Source of the DNA: Halichondria panicea
Taxonomy: Eukaryota; Porifera; Demospongiae; Suberitida; Halichondriidae
DNA length: 64,000 bases
NCBI RefSeq assembly: GCF_963675165.1
Contig: NC_087383.1
Location: 4,246,979 to 4,310,978, forward strand
Direction of reading: 5' to 3'
Part shown: piece by piece, positions 12,707 to 22,530 of the stretch
How positions within the stretch are numbered: the first letter of the stretch is position 1
Layout of the letters: each line of letters starts with the position of its first letter
Program-made: the position numbers and the translations under genes
Notes under the pieces: model-generated
The model's database searches: none
Told to the model about the DNA's origin: nothing
Seen by the model: the letters and a program-made list of their open reading frames with translations, nothing else

Positions 12707-12884
12707 CTATGACTTCTGGCTATTAGCTGACTTATCTATGCTGCATGATACTAATGGACAAAGCAAAGGGAGTGCTATGACACTATGACTTCTGGCTATT
12801 AGCTGACTTATCTATGCATGATACTAATGGACAAAGCAAAGGGAGTGCTATAACACTATGACTTCTAGCTATTAGTTATCTGTG
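12707..12884. repeat. Tandem repeat, about 75-bp unit, 2.4 copies
   Basis: Successive copies start CTATGACTTCTGGCTATTAG at 12707 and 12783, and the partial third at 12856 differs by one base (CTAGC). Each full unit contains CATGATACTAATGGACAAAG. It lies upstream of the integrase exons and could be a subterminal array of the element. Confidence 0.85.
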
Positions 12885-12961
12885 AACCCTCACCTCAGAT
12901 CCTGTCAGAGAGTGTATAAAAGTAGCAAATATGTTAGCAGGCATGTTACTAAATCTATACC

Positions 12962-13674
12962 ATGGAATCCAAAAGTGAAGGAAGATTTACCTTTGAAGTT
13001 ATTCATGCTCTCATAAGCAGGAACGAGTACCCTTCATCCTTTAGTAAAGAAGACAAGCGTTCCCTGAGGCGGAGAGTTAAATGCTTTGATGCAGTGGATG
13101 GAGAATTGTACTATGTTGGATCTACCCGTAAGAGACAGTTGCCATAAATTACCTAGATATTATACATAATTATAGTTATCGCTATATATTTGTGTCTACA
13201 TACTGTTACATGCAGTATTACATTTTCAAAAAAGGTGATGAGAAGAGGCTTGTTGTGGAAGACAAGGAGCAGAGGAAAAGGATTATAGGAGCAATCCATG
13301 ATCCAAGTCATATGGGAGTCAACAGAACATTGGACATGATCACAGCCAAGTATTACTGGCCTGGTCAAACAAATGAAGTCAAAGAATATGTAAGTGAAGC
13401 CGGACTTAGCCTCGATTCCAGGCCGATTAAAATACGTATTTTAATCGGCCTTGAATCGAGGCTAAGCCGGACTTTACTATAGTATTTCTTTTAGTGTATT
13501 TGCATGATCTACTTATTTCTTATAGGTGAAAACATGTACCAAGTGCCAGTGTACCAATCCTAGACTACTAAAACCAGCATCGACTCTCCACCCAATACCA
13601 GTGACACCAAAGGTTTGGCATACAGTTGGGATGGATTTGATTGGCCCTTTGACAGAGACACCCAGGGGCAACAA
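12962..13674 (+). pseudogene. Gypsy-like (GIN1-type) integrase fragment, three exon blocks
   Basis: Block 1 starts at ATG 12962 and contains the N-terminal module of GIN/Ginger integrases (RSLRRRVKCFDAVDGELYYV). Block 2 (13216-13389) has the H2C2 zinc-binding region: IIGAIHDPSHMGVNRTLDM with YYWPG. Block 3 (13526-13674) has the CTKCQ half of the finger and the start of the DDE core (WHTVGMDLIGPL, GNKYVIT) with its first aspartate. Blocks 2 and 3 join in frame with good GT-AG signals. The strong donor of block 1 (CCC-GTAAGAG) is out of phase with block 2, and nothing of the core's later acidic residues is seen. It is therefore a decayed integrase. Human GIN1 is the domesticated relative. Confidence 0.72.
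13407..13464. mobile_element. Micro-palindromic element D (58 bp, TSD AGCCGGACT)
   Basis: A hairpin from TAGCCTCGATTCCAGGCCG to CGGCCTTGAATCGAGGCTA has one mismatch between its arms and the same ATTAAAATACGTATTTTAAT centre as element B. The 9-bp duplications AGCCGGACT at 13398-13406 and 13465-13473 are perfect. It is inserted just after the donor site of integrase block 2, so it arrived after the Ginger-type element. Confidence 0.93.
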
Positions 13675-14865
13675 GTATGTCATAACGCTCAAAAATTAAT
13701 GCTACGTTCTTATTACAACTACAATTATGATTTCTATCAATAAGTTCACACGTACATGTACATGTCATTAACTTTCCAAATTGCAGTGTTGTCTTTCGCT
13801 GAGCTAAGATATCAATTGCCAAATGTTAGCTAATTATACTATCAAGTGAAATTTATCCCAGGACCTACTCGAGTGCTACTTCTCTAGGCAACACCATCGG
13901 TGAAGACAGCATTAACGTCCAACCTCTTTTCAAGTGCCGTGTATCTACACTTGTATAGGAATTTCAAACCGGCAAGTTGGAATGTGTCTCTCTCACAGCC
14001 ACTTCGTAAACGATCAAGAAACAGTTTATCGTGTACTATAAATTAATACTCTCAAGACTATTATAATATTAGCATGTACACGTACACGTACACGTACAGA
14101 TCATCAACACTTTCACCCGTTTGCTTATCTCATGCTAGTGTTATGAGTCAGCCACACTTCTTTTGATCTACATGCATGCTACCAACATTGAGTGGCTTGC
14201 TTTTTGGATATAATTACATGGGTACAGGGGTAGATCTACTATAAAATAATAATTATAGACTATTTACTAGACTAATTATAGAATAGTTAAATCTTGCACT
14301 GGACTGTACTTCCTCTACTCATTCTACCTCCTCACAGTCACTACTACTGTCTTCGCTTAATACACTTGCAGCATCAATATCCTTTCTGTTAATACATAGA
14401 TTCTCTTTTATCTGTCTCTGGCCAGTTCTGCCAACTCACTTACACAGCTGCTTGGTATAACCTCGATAATTTCCTCGGCGTTTATTTGGATCAAATTGCC
14501 TAATTTACGGAAACTAGTAAATTACCTCGGATATGCCCGTTACTATGATAGCTTCAAGCAGAATACCGGAATCCGGAAACGTTTCACATCCACGTCAGTA
14601 CTGTATCATCTATGGTTACACCTTGACAATTCGCGCACTTCTCGCTCGCAGATCTTACCATCTAGCAATGGAACTGAGAAGCTAGATATATCACAACATT
14701 ATAAACAAAGAGCTAATATGCTATAATGTGATTTAACCTATTTTTGTTATTGCCTTTGCACTTAGCTTCATTGGTTATTATTTTGTTAAGCTCTTATCTT
14801 GGTGTAGAGGGATTCTAGACACATGCTAGACAAATATTAGCTAGAGACAGGCTCCTAGCTATAGG

Positions 14866-14906
14866 TAGCCTCGAATCTAAAATTAATCAGCCTGGAACCG
14901 AGGCTA
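14866..14906. mobile_element. Micro-palindromic element E (41 bp, TSD AGCTATAGG)
   Basis: The ends TAGCCTCG and CGAGGCTA match the family, but the interior is only partly complementary, so it is an older or internally changed copy. The 9-bp duplications AGCTATAGG at 14857-14865 and 14907-14915 are perfect. Confidence 0.85.
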
Positions 14907-14915
14907 AGCTATAGG

Positions 14916-15929
14916 CAACAACAACTTGACTTCACAGGTAGCATAACCAATTTAAGAAGCAAAACATCAACTGACAATTGCAATACAGGTAAAGTGAAGT
15001 GAGGCAAAAAGGTATGAACGAACTTTAAACATGTGGAGAGGGGCCCCAGAGGCTCGCAAAACAAGAAGGGAGGAAGTGGAGCATTACAGAATTGCGTTTA
15101 CAAATTCTCGGTAACATTAATTATTACTATAGTCTATAATAGCATGTAGCCATGTAACCAGCTGAGCTAGATCCATAAATTATTACAGATCATGACTTCT
15201 CGAATGACCAGTACAATAAAGGATCGAGTTAGTCGGTCGATTCGAAACAATGTTTGCTTACAGTCAACCTCCAAATATGCCGTTGAAGGGCTGCACTTCA
15301 ATCGCGAATGAGATATCCAGCAACACTGGTTTTGACATTGGCTTTGGAAAGCTTTTATTTTGGATGTTGCAAAAAATGATTAATCGATGAAAAGTGTTCT
15401 TTTCAAGGAGATGACTGAACTAACGATTTAGGAATAATTAACACAGTACTTGTGGTATCTGCTTTAAATTTAATGGGCCGAATAAAACTGCAAAGCCTCT
15501 TAATGTCCAAGACAGGTGTGCTGCATAGAATCCAAAACGGAGATCAGGATGAACAGTGACTATGGTCGTACTTAGGCCTTGACAAATTATGCTTTTTTTT
15601 CTAATTTGGTGTACCCATTGTTTAAAGACATCACACTTATTCTATTCTAAATGTAGCTAGACATCCTTACAATACTGTAAGCACTAACCACTAGGCAGGC
15701 ATGAAGGAGTATTTTCTCTTTTGCAAAACTCAGCACTAGAGGATCATATTTCACTTTCTGTAATGCTACAATATACAACTACAAGCCTTTTCTAAGATAG
15801 AAACAAGTGAAATTATAGGTCTACCAGACACCGAGGGTCAAGTTATGCTAGTTCCTAGAAGTCTCCCTATTATTCCAAAAATTATGCTAGCATAATTTGC
15901 CAAGCCCTAGTCGTACTCTCACAAACAAG
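14916..15929. other. Non-coding stretch upstream of the channel fragment
   Basis: No reading frame or RNA gene is recognised. Other exons of the DEG/ENaC fragment might be expected here on the plus strand, but I could not identify any. Confidence 0.4.
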
Positions 15930-16169
15930 CAGTGCAACATTGCTGCCATCATGGTCGGTATAAATGTCTACTATGAGAGCCTTGTAACTGAAGTATACAT
16001 GTGACAATATTCGTACACTCCTTGGAGCCTGGTCTCTGATATTGGAGGCAACACAGGACTGTTTCTGGGCTTCACTCTGCTGATGATAGGGGAAGTGCTG
16101 CTGTTGGTGCTTGGATTATTCAGTGACTGCTGCTGCTCTTCTTGCATGAAAGGATCCAAGAAAATATGA
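15930..16169 (+). pseudogene. DEG/ENaC-type channel C-terminal exon with an in-frame TGA
   Basis: In one frame the segment encodes the end of a DEG/ENaC sodium channel: the last extracellular strand (GINVYYESLVTE), the pre-TM2 aromatic stretch (SYTPW) and TM2 with the family signature SDIGGNTGLFLGFTLLMIGE, followed by a Cys-rich cytoplasmic tail and a TGA stop at 16167-16169. The codon at 16002-16004, between the extracellular strand and TM2, is TGA in the same frame. That would remove TM2, so this is called a pseudogene fragment. It may be a single-base assembly error in a functional last exon. The upstream boundary CAAG|CAGTGC is acceptor-like. No other exon was found. Confidence 0.72.
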
Positions 16170-17600
16170 ACTGACAGTCTGAGAGACTTGACTCACTATC
16201 ATAATTATAGCTTCCACAATATAAGTTAGTAATGGAAACAAGCCTATATAATTATATATATCTGTATATAGCCATTAAAAGATATTGATCTTCTACAATA
16301 CTGTATTTTCTTTCATGCTGTGAATTAGAACATGTGTATATACATAGGACGATATATAGGATGTAATCAATCTACATTTAATTGAACTCCATGGCATGCA
16401 TACTGAGTTTCAAATGTGAGATTATATTACTCGATTGTGACATCTCGCCTTGAGCGGATCACCCGATTGTGAAAAGCCTTCAATGACTGCTTTTGCAGAG
16501 CCATCCTTCAGGGAATGGCGAAGATAGGCCAGTTTCTCAGCTGTATTGCTAACGTCCCTGCAGCTGTGTATGGACACACACACTGCATGATTGCGTTTCT
16601 AATTATTGCAAATTGCACGCAAAGTATGGGAAATTGCGTATATATGCATGCATACGTTCTATATACTTGGGCCCCCCCCCCCACTTATATTATTCACTTT
16701 GTTGATTCTCGGAGAGATAGAATATTATAATTATAAAATATCAAGGAAGAGGAAAGGCAAATATAGCTGGGGTAATTAACTATGGATAATTTATAATACC
16801 ACACAACACAAGCTTATCCCTGTAGTGAGCTATCAAAAATTGTTATGCACAATAATTATGCAGCTGTTATACATGTTATTATCGCAGTTGACAATATTCA
16901 CACTTTGTTCTTGTAACTTAATATAATTATAACATGCAGCAGTGAACAACAGAAACAGCATGATAACACTCATAACATAACCTGCATTGCACAAGAACTT
17001 ATAAAACAAATACTCTAGAAAGTTTTACCTACTTCTCTAATGTCAAAGTTCAGCAGCAGCTACATGCAGTACTAGAATAATCTAGATGTACAGTCTAAGT
17101 GAAGAGTTCACTACACTTGTGGTTGTTTACCACTTGATCAATTACTTCTTCTAACAGTATTTTATCTCATTATGGCGGCATGCATTAATTATGCATTGAT
17201 GAAAGTATAATTCTTTATACAAACATTACACAGAAATGGTCTAAAATATACAGACAGAAATAATATTTTAATGATGTAATGCATGACTAAGATATACCTG
17301 CTTATGAACAAACTACTGACATGATAATCTGCTTAAAATGTTGAAAGCTAGTGTAAAAAGTGTCCCAAAATCACTGTGTTCCAATCCTTCCATAGATACT
17401 GGTCGCTGGTGGGAATCCTTAAGGGCAATGAACTCTTTAGCAAAGTTATTGAAGGTTCTCGGAAAGCTTGCTACACCTGGATCTAATCCTAGCTACAGAA
17501 GGCTAATATTTCATATATCTTGTGGTTTCGAAGAATGCAATAGAAGGTCAAAGGTTGCAATTAATCTGGGATCTTTTCTCTCGAGCTGGTTCGTCAGTCC
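16170..17600. other. AT-rich non-coding stretch
   Basis: No supported gene. A 99-codon plus-strand frame at 17338-17637 runs into the fragment of the giant gene in the wrong orientation and is treated as chance. A run of about 11 C lies at about 16672-16682. Confidence 0.4.
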
Positions 17601-17692
17601 TGTCAGGGTAAGCTCCAATCTCTTGCTCATTCACTAGAAAGTCAAAAAACCATCATCGTCATTCTCGGAGTATATTTTCACATTTCGAACAA
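17601..17692 (-). pseudogene. Fragment of a paralogue of the giant surface-protein gene
   Basis: About 92-105 bp match 23072-23176 inside the giant gene at high identity. The reverse strand reads ELVRNVKIYSENDDD like the parent, then loses frame after DDDG; the parent continues EILDFLVNE. Both homology and frame end abruptly, so it is a remnant. The helicase element at 17702 is inserted at its end, with the target duplication GTTCATTAC overlapping the homologous sequence. Confidence 0.78.
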
Positions 17693-17912
17693 GTTCATTA
17701 CTAGTTGGGCGGAGCCCGACCGTCCCTGACGGGAGGTCGGGGACACGCTTATATAGGATTTGTACTTGTGTGTTATGTAATACTGCTTGGAGCATCATGA
17801 ATATAATTATTTTAAGTGGGTGTTAAACGCAATATGTACCGCACTGCACCACACTGGCTGGCACTGAACAACATGACTTTGCTACTAAATTAAAATAAAG
17901 TACTGAGCAAGA

Positions 17913-18140
17913 ATGGCCCAAGTGTTACAATGTTTTGGATGTGGGGATGAGCTATCAAGGCCTGGTAACAGGAGAGGAAAGGAAGTGTTGGACCTGTGGA
18001 CAATGCTACTGGAGAATGAGGAAGAACAGATGTGTGCTGATGTCCACATTAACAGTATTGTAAATGGCAGTGATAAAAACAGATTGCCCAAAATGTGCAG
18101 GAAATGTTTCGGTAGATATAGCAGCTTTCTTGAAGCACAG
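17913..18140 (+). pseudogene. Cys-rich N-terminal exon, possible transposase start
   Basis: The frame starts at ATG 17913 and encodes about 76 residues with two paired cysteine motifs (CFGCGDEL near the start, CRKCFGRY near the end), the pattern of a small zinc-binding module. It ends at a good donor (GAAGCACAG followed by GTAATAA); reading through meets a stop at 18168. No further exon lies between it and the convergent helicase, so the rest of the protein is probably deleted. I do not recognise the family. The position beside the left end suggests it was the start of the element's own protein. Confidence 0.5.
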
Positions 18141-18171
18141 GTAATAAATGAAAATAAAATTTGTAATTAGC

Positions 18172-19611
18172 TGAAAGAAGTAACTAAGTCTTAGGTCACA
18201 CTGTCCACATAAACATGACTTAGAACAAATATCACAGCACAAGCAATTGAAACCGAGATCAACATGTTTGTAATTGTCAATATTTCGGAAAAGACCACCC
18301 CTTCTACAATCTGTAGTGTTGAAGTTTGAAGCATGTTCTTTAATCTCATTATCAACTTGATGGTAAATTCTTGCCTTCAAAAGGGTTACACGTGATGGTT
18401 TACCATCTCGACCTGCTCTACCAGTCTCTTGTACATAGCTACTGATATCGTCTGACAGGCCAACATGAATGATTTACCGAATGTTGGGACAATCAACACC
18501 CATACCAAATGCCATAGTAGCTACAACAATGCGAAGATTGCCATCACCCTTAAATAAACGAATGATTTCAGATTTATGGGCTGGATCAGTGACACTTGTA
18601 AACATGTCCACGAGGCAAAATTCAGAAAGATCAGGTGCATCATCAGGATTTGTGAATGCAGCTCCAAGGTAATCCTTAAAGAAGAGGTACATGTCACCAC
18701 ACACTCCAAAAGAACGTCCATATATGATTGTTTTGGGAAACTTGTTTCTCTCGATTACCAATTTCTGGGCCAAGTTTTGGAATGTCTCTGGTATACTTTT
18801 GAATAATCCAACAGCATAAATCAAATTTGGGATTACTGGGACTCTCGTAATGACAAATGGGTTTCTTAGGCCAACAATACGAGAAATGAATGAAATGTCA
18901 CTTCGGGTAGCTGTTGCTGTTAGTGCCATCACATGAACTGATGTTGGAATGAGGCTGCGCACTTCTCTAATTCTCAACAGCATTTGCCTGAAAGTCTCAC
19001 CCCTGCAATAATATTATTGGTACACATGTTAATAAAAAACGATGAGTCAAATACATACCATTTCTTCACACAATGAGCTTCATCGATTATCAAAGCCTTG
19101 AGTCTATTAGCATACACATCTCCCCCCAGAAGTCTTCTCCAATGCTTTTTGCTGATGATCATTTCAGGTGTAAAGAATACTAGCTGATACTTTCCGTGGA
19201 AGATCGCATCCATTGTAGCTGCATCAGACATCTCGCCCGAGACATATGTGCTAGAGATGCCTTTAGAACAATAGATGGCTACCTATATATAGAATAAAAG
19301 CATCCAGCTTAGAATGATCTAGTTATGTGTAAACAGCTCATATGCACATGTACGTATAATTATATGTATGTTCTATCTAGCCTTACATACCTGATCATGA
19401 ATGATGGCCAGCAGAGGAGTGACTACTACTACAAGAATGACCTTTCTCCTTCTCCAATATTTTGTCAAATGCTGCAGGCAAACAAGCATAGCAAAGGCTC
19501 TTTCCAAATCCAGTAGGCAATACAGCAAAGACATCTCTGCCTCTCAGAAAAGAAGTGACTACTTCCAAGCTCGTTAGCAGCTTCTGTGACAGCTTGTGTA
19601 ACTTTCTCCAT
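18172..19611 (-). pseudogene. RecQ-type DNA helicase, broken by frameshift, deletion and stop
   Basis: Exons (minus): 19391-19611, 19060-19282, and 19002 down to about 18172. Superfamily-2 helicase motifs are plain: I (LPTGFGKSLCY), II (IIDEAHCVKKW), III (ALTATAT), V (VVATMAFGMGVD) and VI (YVQETGRAGRDG), followed by a Cys-rich zinc-binding tail. Three lesions are visible. About 20 codons are missing between the N-terminal ELG and VVTSFL, with a frame change. One extra A in the stretch encoding KEKVIL shifts the frame at about 19435. A TAA at 18476-18478 stands where the family has Gln before IIHVG. Translation of the start ATG at 19611 and the first motif are in different frames. The helicase reads inward from the right end of the element. 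Confidence 0.85.
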
Positions 19612-19795
19612 TTTGCTCAAGGCAGCTCCGCCCAGCTGCACACCCACCTAGCTAAGTGGGTGTTAACCAACCACTTGCAATACTGCAATCTGATTGGGCT
19701 GCACTCCTCAGTGCAGCAGTACAAATCCTATATAAGCGTGTCACCCGGCCACCCGTTGGGAACGGGTGCCGGGCTCCGCCCAGCTAGTTCATTAC

Positions 19796-21248
19796 CACAG
19801 TATATACTGGCACATGTAAGTTTTTCACAATTGTAATTATCTTCGGCCTCTTGACCTTGGTAGGCCTAGTTCCTCTGCGGGTATCCATTATTAGTGCTGA
19901 TCACATGATCTCCTACTACATATTCACATGACGATACTTACTAAATGCACAGAGATATGTGGCAATTAAAATGTGTATATATAGCCATATACGTTTACAA
20001 CATAGCAGGTTGAGCACAAGGCTAGAGATCGTGCACGTTGAATCGTGAAATCGTTTTTTCCTGATAGTTGCCACAATAGTCACGCACTTGCGTGAAAACC
20101 ACACATCATTTTTACAGTGTATATGCACTCGGATACATGGGCTCTCGGTTAGGTAATGCACTCGGCTTTACCTCTTGCACTATAGGTTAACTTCAAGCCA
20201 GCCTATCCTCGCAACACTGGCTATAGGTGTGTTCTTAATTGTCTAAGACATAGATTAAAATTATGACTAGACATTTGTACTTTGTGTGTCCAACAGTCAT
20301 CTCCATGTATGGACAGTGTTATAATGAGTATTATACATTCTGTGTCAAATTAGAGGCTGCATGAGTACATATGTTGCCCCACCTGTCTGAGATAGCCTGC
20401 TTTCACAGCATTGTTCACTAAAGCTATATAGATCTATAGACACATCAAAAATATGTAATTGGAAATTAAGTTGTAGCTATACACACCAATGTGTTACTGA
20501 TTGCATGTTACCTAAAAACGGGTAATACTTTTAGCGAATTTTAGCGAATTTGTAATTACATTAAAATTAATTATGTCCGCACTAATCTCATTTACTTTTG
20601 AGAGCATGCTAGCCCTTGTTTTCAACTGTATCTGACTCCCAAACTTTATATAAAAATTCATACTACATTCTAATCTTTGACTAACAATTTTACTAAAATA
20701 AGTTTGCTGCAAATCCACCAAAAATAATTAGTCCTTTTGGCCGTTATAATAAAAGATATAGGTGGTCTTAGTTGAGAGGTTTCGATTGCCATCAACAAGT
20801 GATATGTATGCTCTATGAGCCCATTCCTGTTACAAATGAATCTTGACGTTTTGCAAACTGCTTGTCTAGCACATACAAGCTTTGAAAGGTTGTAGGGACC
20901 TTTGTAGGGACAAGCTACAGTTAGGTTTTCACGATTGCGCAAAATCACATATCTCTGCAGATTCAGGGTGTGGCTGTTCAGCTGATTGCCGAATTTGGGG
21001 ACTAGAAAGCTGCTCGTTGTACGGAGTAAAGAGGTGGCTGTTCTGAGAGTACATTGTAGTTTCAATCCAGAGCTAAGTTCTTGGCCGTTTCATAGCAGGT
21101 GGTTGCTCTTCGGTGGTGGTCATGTTAATAGAAGTTCCACTGTAGATCTAACGATATAATTCACATTAATTATTTACACAGTGTATGTAAAACTGAATAT
21201 GTAGCTAGCTGAGTTTCATTCAGTCAGCCTAGAAATCACACAACGTAC
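19796..21248. other. Non-coding stretch between element and pseudo-exon
   Basis: No gene is supported. On minus at 21065-20670 there is an open frame of 131 codons without recognisable similarity. Just upstream at about 21120 another frame begins MTTTEEQPPAMKRPRT and stops at once, so this may be another decayed gene. Confidence 0.4.
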
Positions 21249-21371
21249 CTCATTCTCTGCTCCTCCTGGCTGTCGTCTGAGCATGATAATGGCTCCTCTA
21301 AAGTGGGTACTCCTCACCACGGTGCAGCAAGTAGCCCGAAGGAGTACTCTCAGCGGGAAGAATTTTGCTGA
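21249..21371 (-). pseudogene. Broken copy of the giant gene's signal-peptide exon
   Basis: This matches exon 1 of the giant gene (30398-30523), including the part that reads FRGAIIM and QPGGAENE and an equivalent donor (GAG|GTACGTT). Compared with the intact exon there are four extra bases between the ATG and the conserved TGCTGCACC, so the ATG frame ends prematurely (TAG). Together with the fragment at 17601-17692 it marks a decayed tandem duplicate of the giant gene. Confidence 0.75.
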
Positions 21372-22530
21372 GCATTTTTAGCTACTATTGCTTCAATGAT
21401 TTGCAATTCTCCAGTCCACAGTTGAGTTTATAATTTATATCAGCCTGAGGCTAAATATTGAGGCTCTGTAAATTTACTCTAGTCTAGATCTAGAAATTAA
21501 AGTATGTAAAAAGGGATCTGTTCCCCCTATAGATCTAGATCGTTTGATAGATTAATTATTACTCAATGTTTAAGAAAAACGAGTGATGCAAGCTGCGCTG
21601 TGCTAATGCTTCTCGCCATGTTTTGCTTTCACTCAAAAGTGTTTACAGATCAATGCAATTGTTGACAACGAATCACACAGTTATTATAGAAAAGGAGCTA
21701 ATGGAAAACAGATCGATGATGTCTTGATGGATGATCGGCTTCAAGGATAGAAGCATGTAGATATCTACAATGTACAGAAGTTTTAATTGCATTTCCTGTC
21801 AATAATATTAAAGGGTTGGATCTGCTCGGATCGTAGGGGTTGGTAGATTATGCTCCAGATATTACTTAGACTTAGTTCTTTTAAATTGACTTGTCAATAT
21901 TATTATTCTTTTCAAATCGCTTATTATTCTCACAATATTCCTCTAAAGCACAACATACACCCCATGTCGTTGCACAAGTAACATAAATATGGTCACATGA
22001 CTCTATCTATAATATAGAACGGCAAGGCATCTTTACTAAAGCCTATAAACTTTGTGTACACAGACATCCCCATAAAAAATGAAGCCATTGGAATTCACTT
22101 TGTATTATCATCATTAACATGTATCTTCTTTTCTACAAGCTTTTTTGTCTCAGCACTGCATGGCGCTGGCAGTTAGATAAATTTCTCAAGGCTAGTGCAT
22201 GATGTCTGAATGGACTTAACCCTGTAGCAACACAGTGGAACCTCGATCCAAATAACGGATAAGTTGGTGCAGGAGATTTGTCTGCTATTCAAAGGTTTTA
22301 CCATATTAAACAAGGATACATTACTTCAAATGTTTCTTCAAATGATGACTTCAAGTACATAACTATAATAATTATGAATCAGTATTATTTTTACTTCAAT
22401 GTGAAAATAAACTTACACTGAAAAAACTTTGCACAAAACAGTCAGCCAACTACAACAAAAATTATCAATAAAACATATAATCTTAAACGTAATATTTTCT
22501 CTCTTGTTCAACAACAGCTATAATATAATA
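21372..22530. other. Non-coding stretch downstream of the giant gene
   Basis: About 21717-21840 resembles 55150-55270 (shared CAAGGATAGAAGCA and GCATTTCCTGTCA). At about 22225 the string CAGTGGAACCTCGAT looks like a pogo/Tigger-type terminus, one end only. No gene is recognised. Confidence 0.4.

Larger units (their letters stand above)
12332..14621 (+). mobile_element. Decayed Ginger/GIN-type DNA transposon with inverted-repeat ends
   Basis: Imperfect inverted repeats of about 90 bp lie at 12332-12426 and 14537-14621. They share CATAGATGATACAGTACTG, ACGTGGATGTGAAACG and GAAGCTATCAT-GTAACG. Between them are three exon-like blocks of a gypsy-type integrase (12962-13674). Terminal inverted repeats around a gypsy-like integrase, with no gag or reverse transcriptase, are the hallmark of Ginger/GIN transposons. 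The exact ends and target duplication could not be fixed. Sequence after the first part of the catalytic core is missing, so this copy is non-autonomous. Element D is nested in one intron. Confidence 0.65.
17702..19786. mobile_element. RecQ-helicase DNA transposon, 2,085 bp, TSD GTTCATTAC
   Basis: The inverted ends begin TAGTTGGGCGGAGCCCG on the left and TAGCTGGGCGGAGCCCG (complement) on the right. Each is followed by its own short stem-loop (CCCGACC/GGTCGGG on the left; ACCCGTT/AACGGGT on the right) and the shared block ACACGCTTATATAGGATTTG, about 65-70 bp in total. Perfect 9-bp duplications GTTCATTAC lie at 17693-17701 and 19787-19795. Inside are two convergent reading frames: a Cys-rich first exon on plus and a RecQ-type helicase on minus. 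No transposase core is recognised. Academ-type transposons carry helicases but make 3-4-bp duplications, so the class is uncertain. A solo end of the same family lies at 49325-49380. Confidence 0.8.

Noticed and set aside
16002-16004. TGA in the channel fragment as a selenocysteine codon
   Set aside because: DEG/ENaC proteins have no selenocysteine at this place, and no SECIS-like hairpin was noticed downstream. A nonsense change or sequence error is simpler.
17338-17637. 99-codon plus-strand frame
   Set aside because: It runs antisense into the fragment of the giant gene, and no domain is recognised.
22225-22320. Pogo/Tigger-type terminus CAGTGGAACCTCGAT
   Set aside because: A single end with no inverted partner and no transposase; similarity is short. 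A vaguely similar AACCTCAATTATCTGGAC string at 58590 is equally weak.
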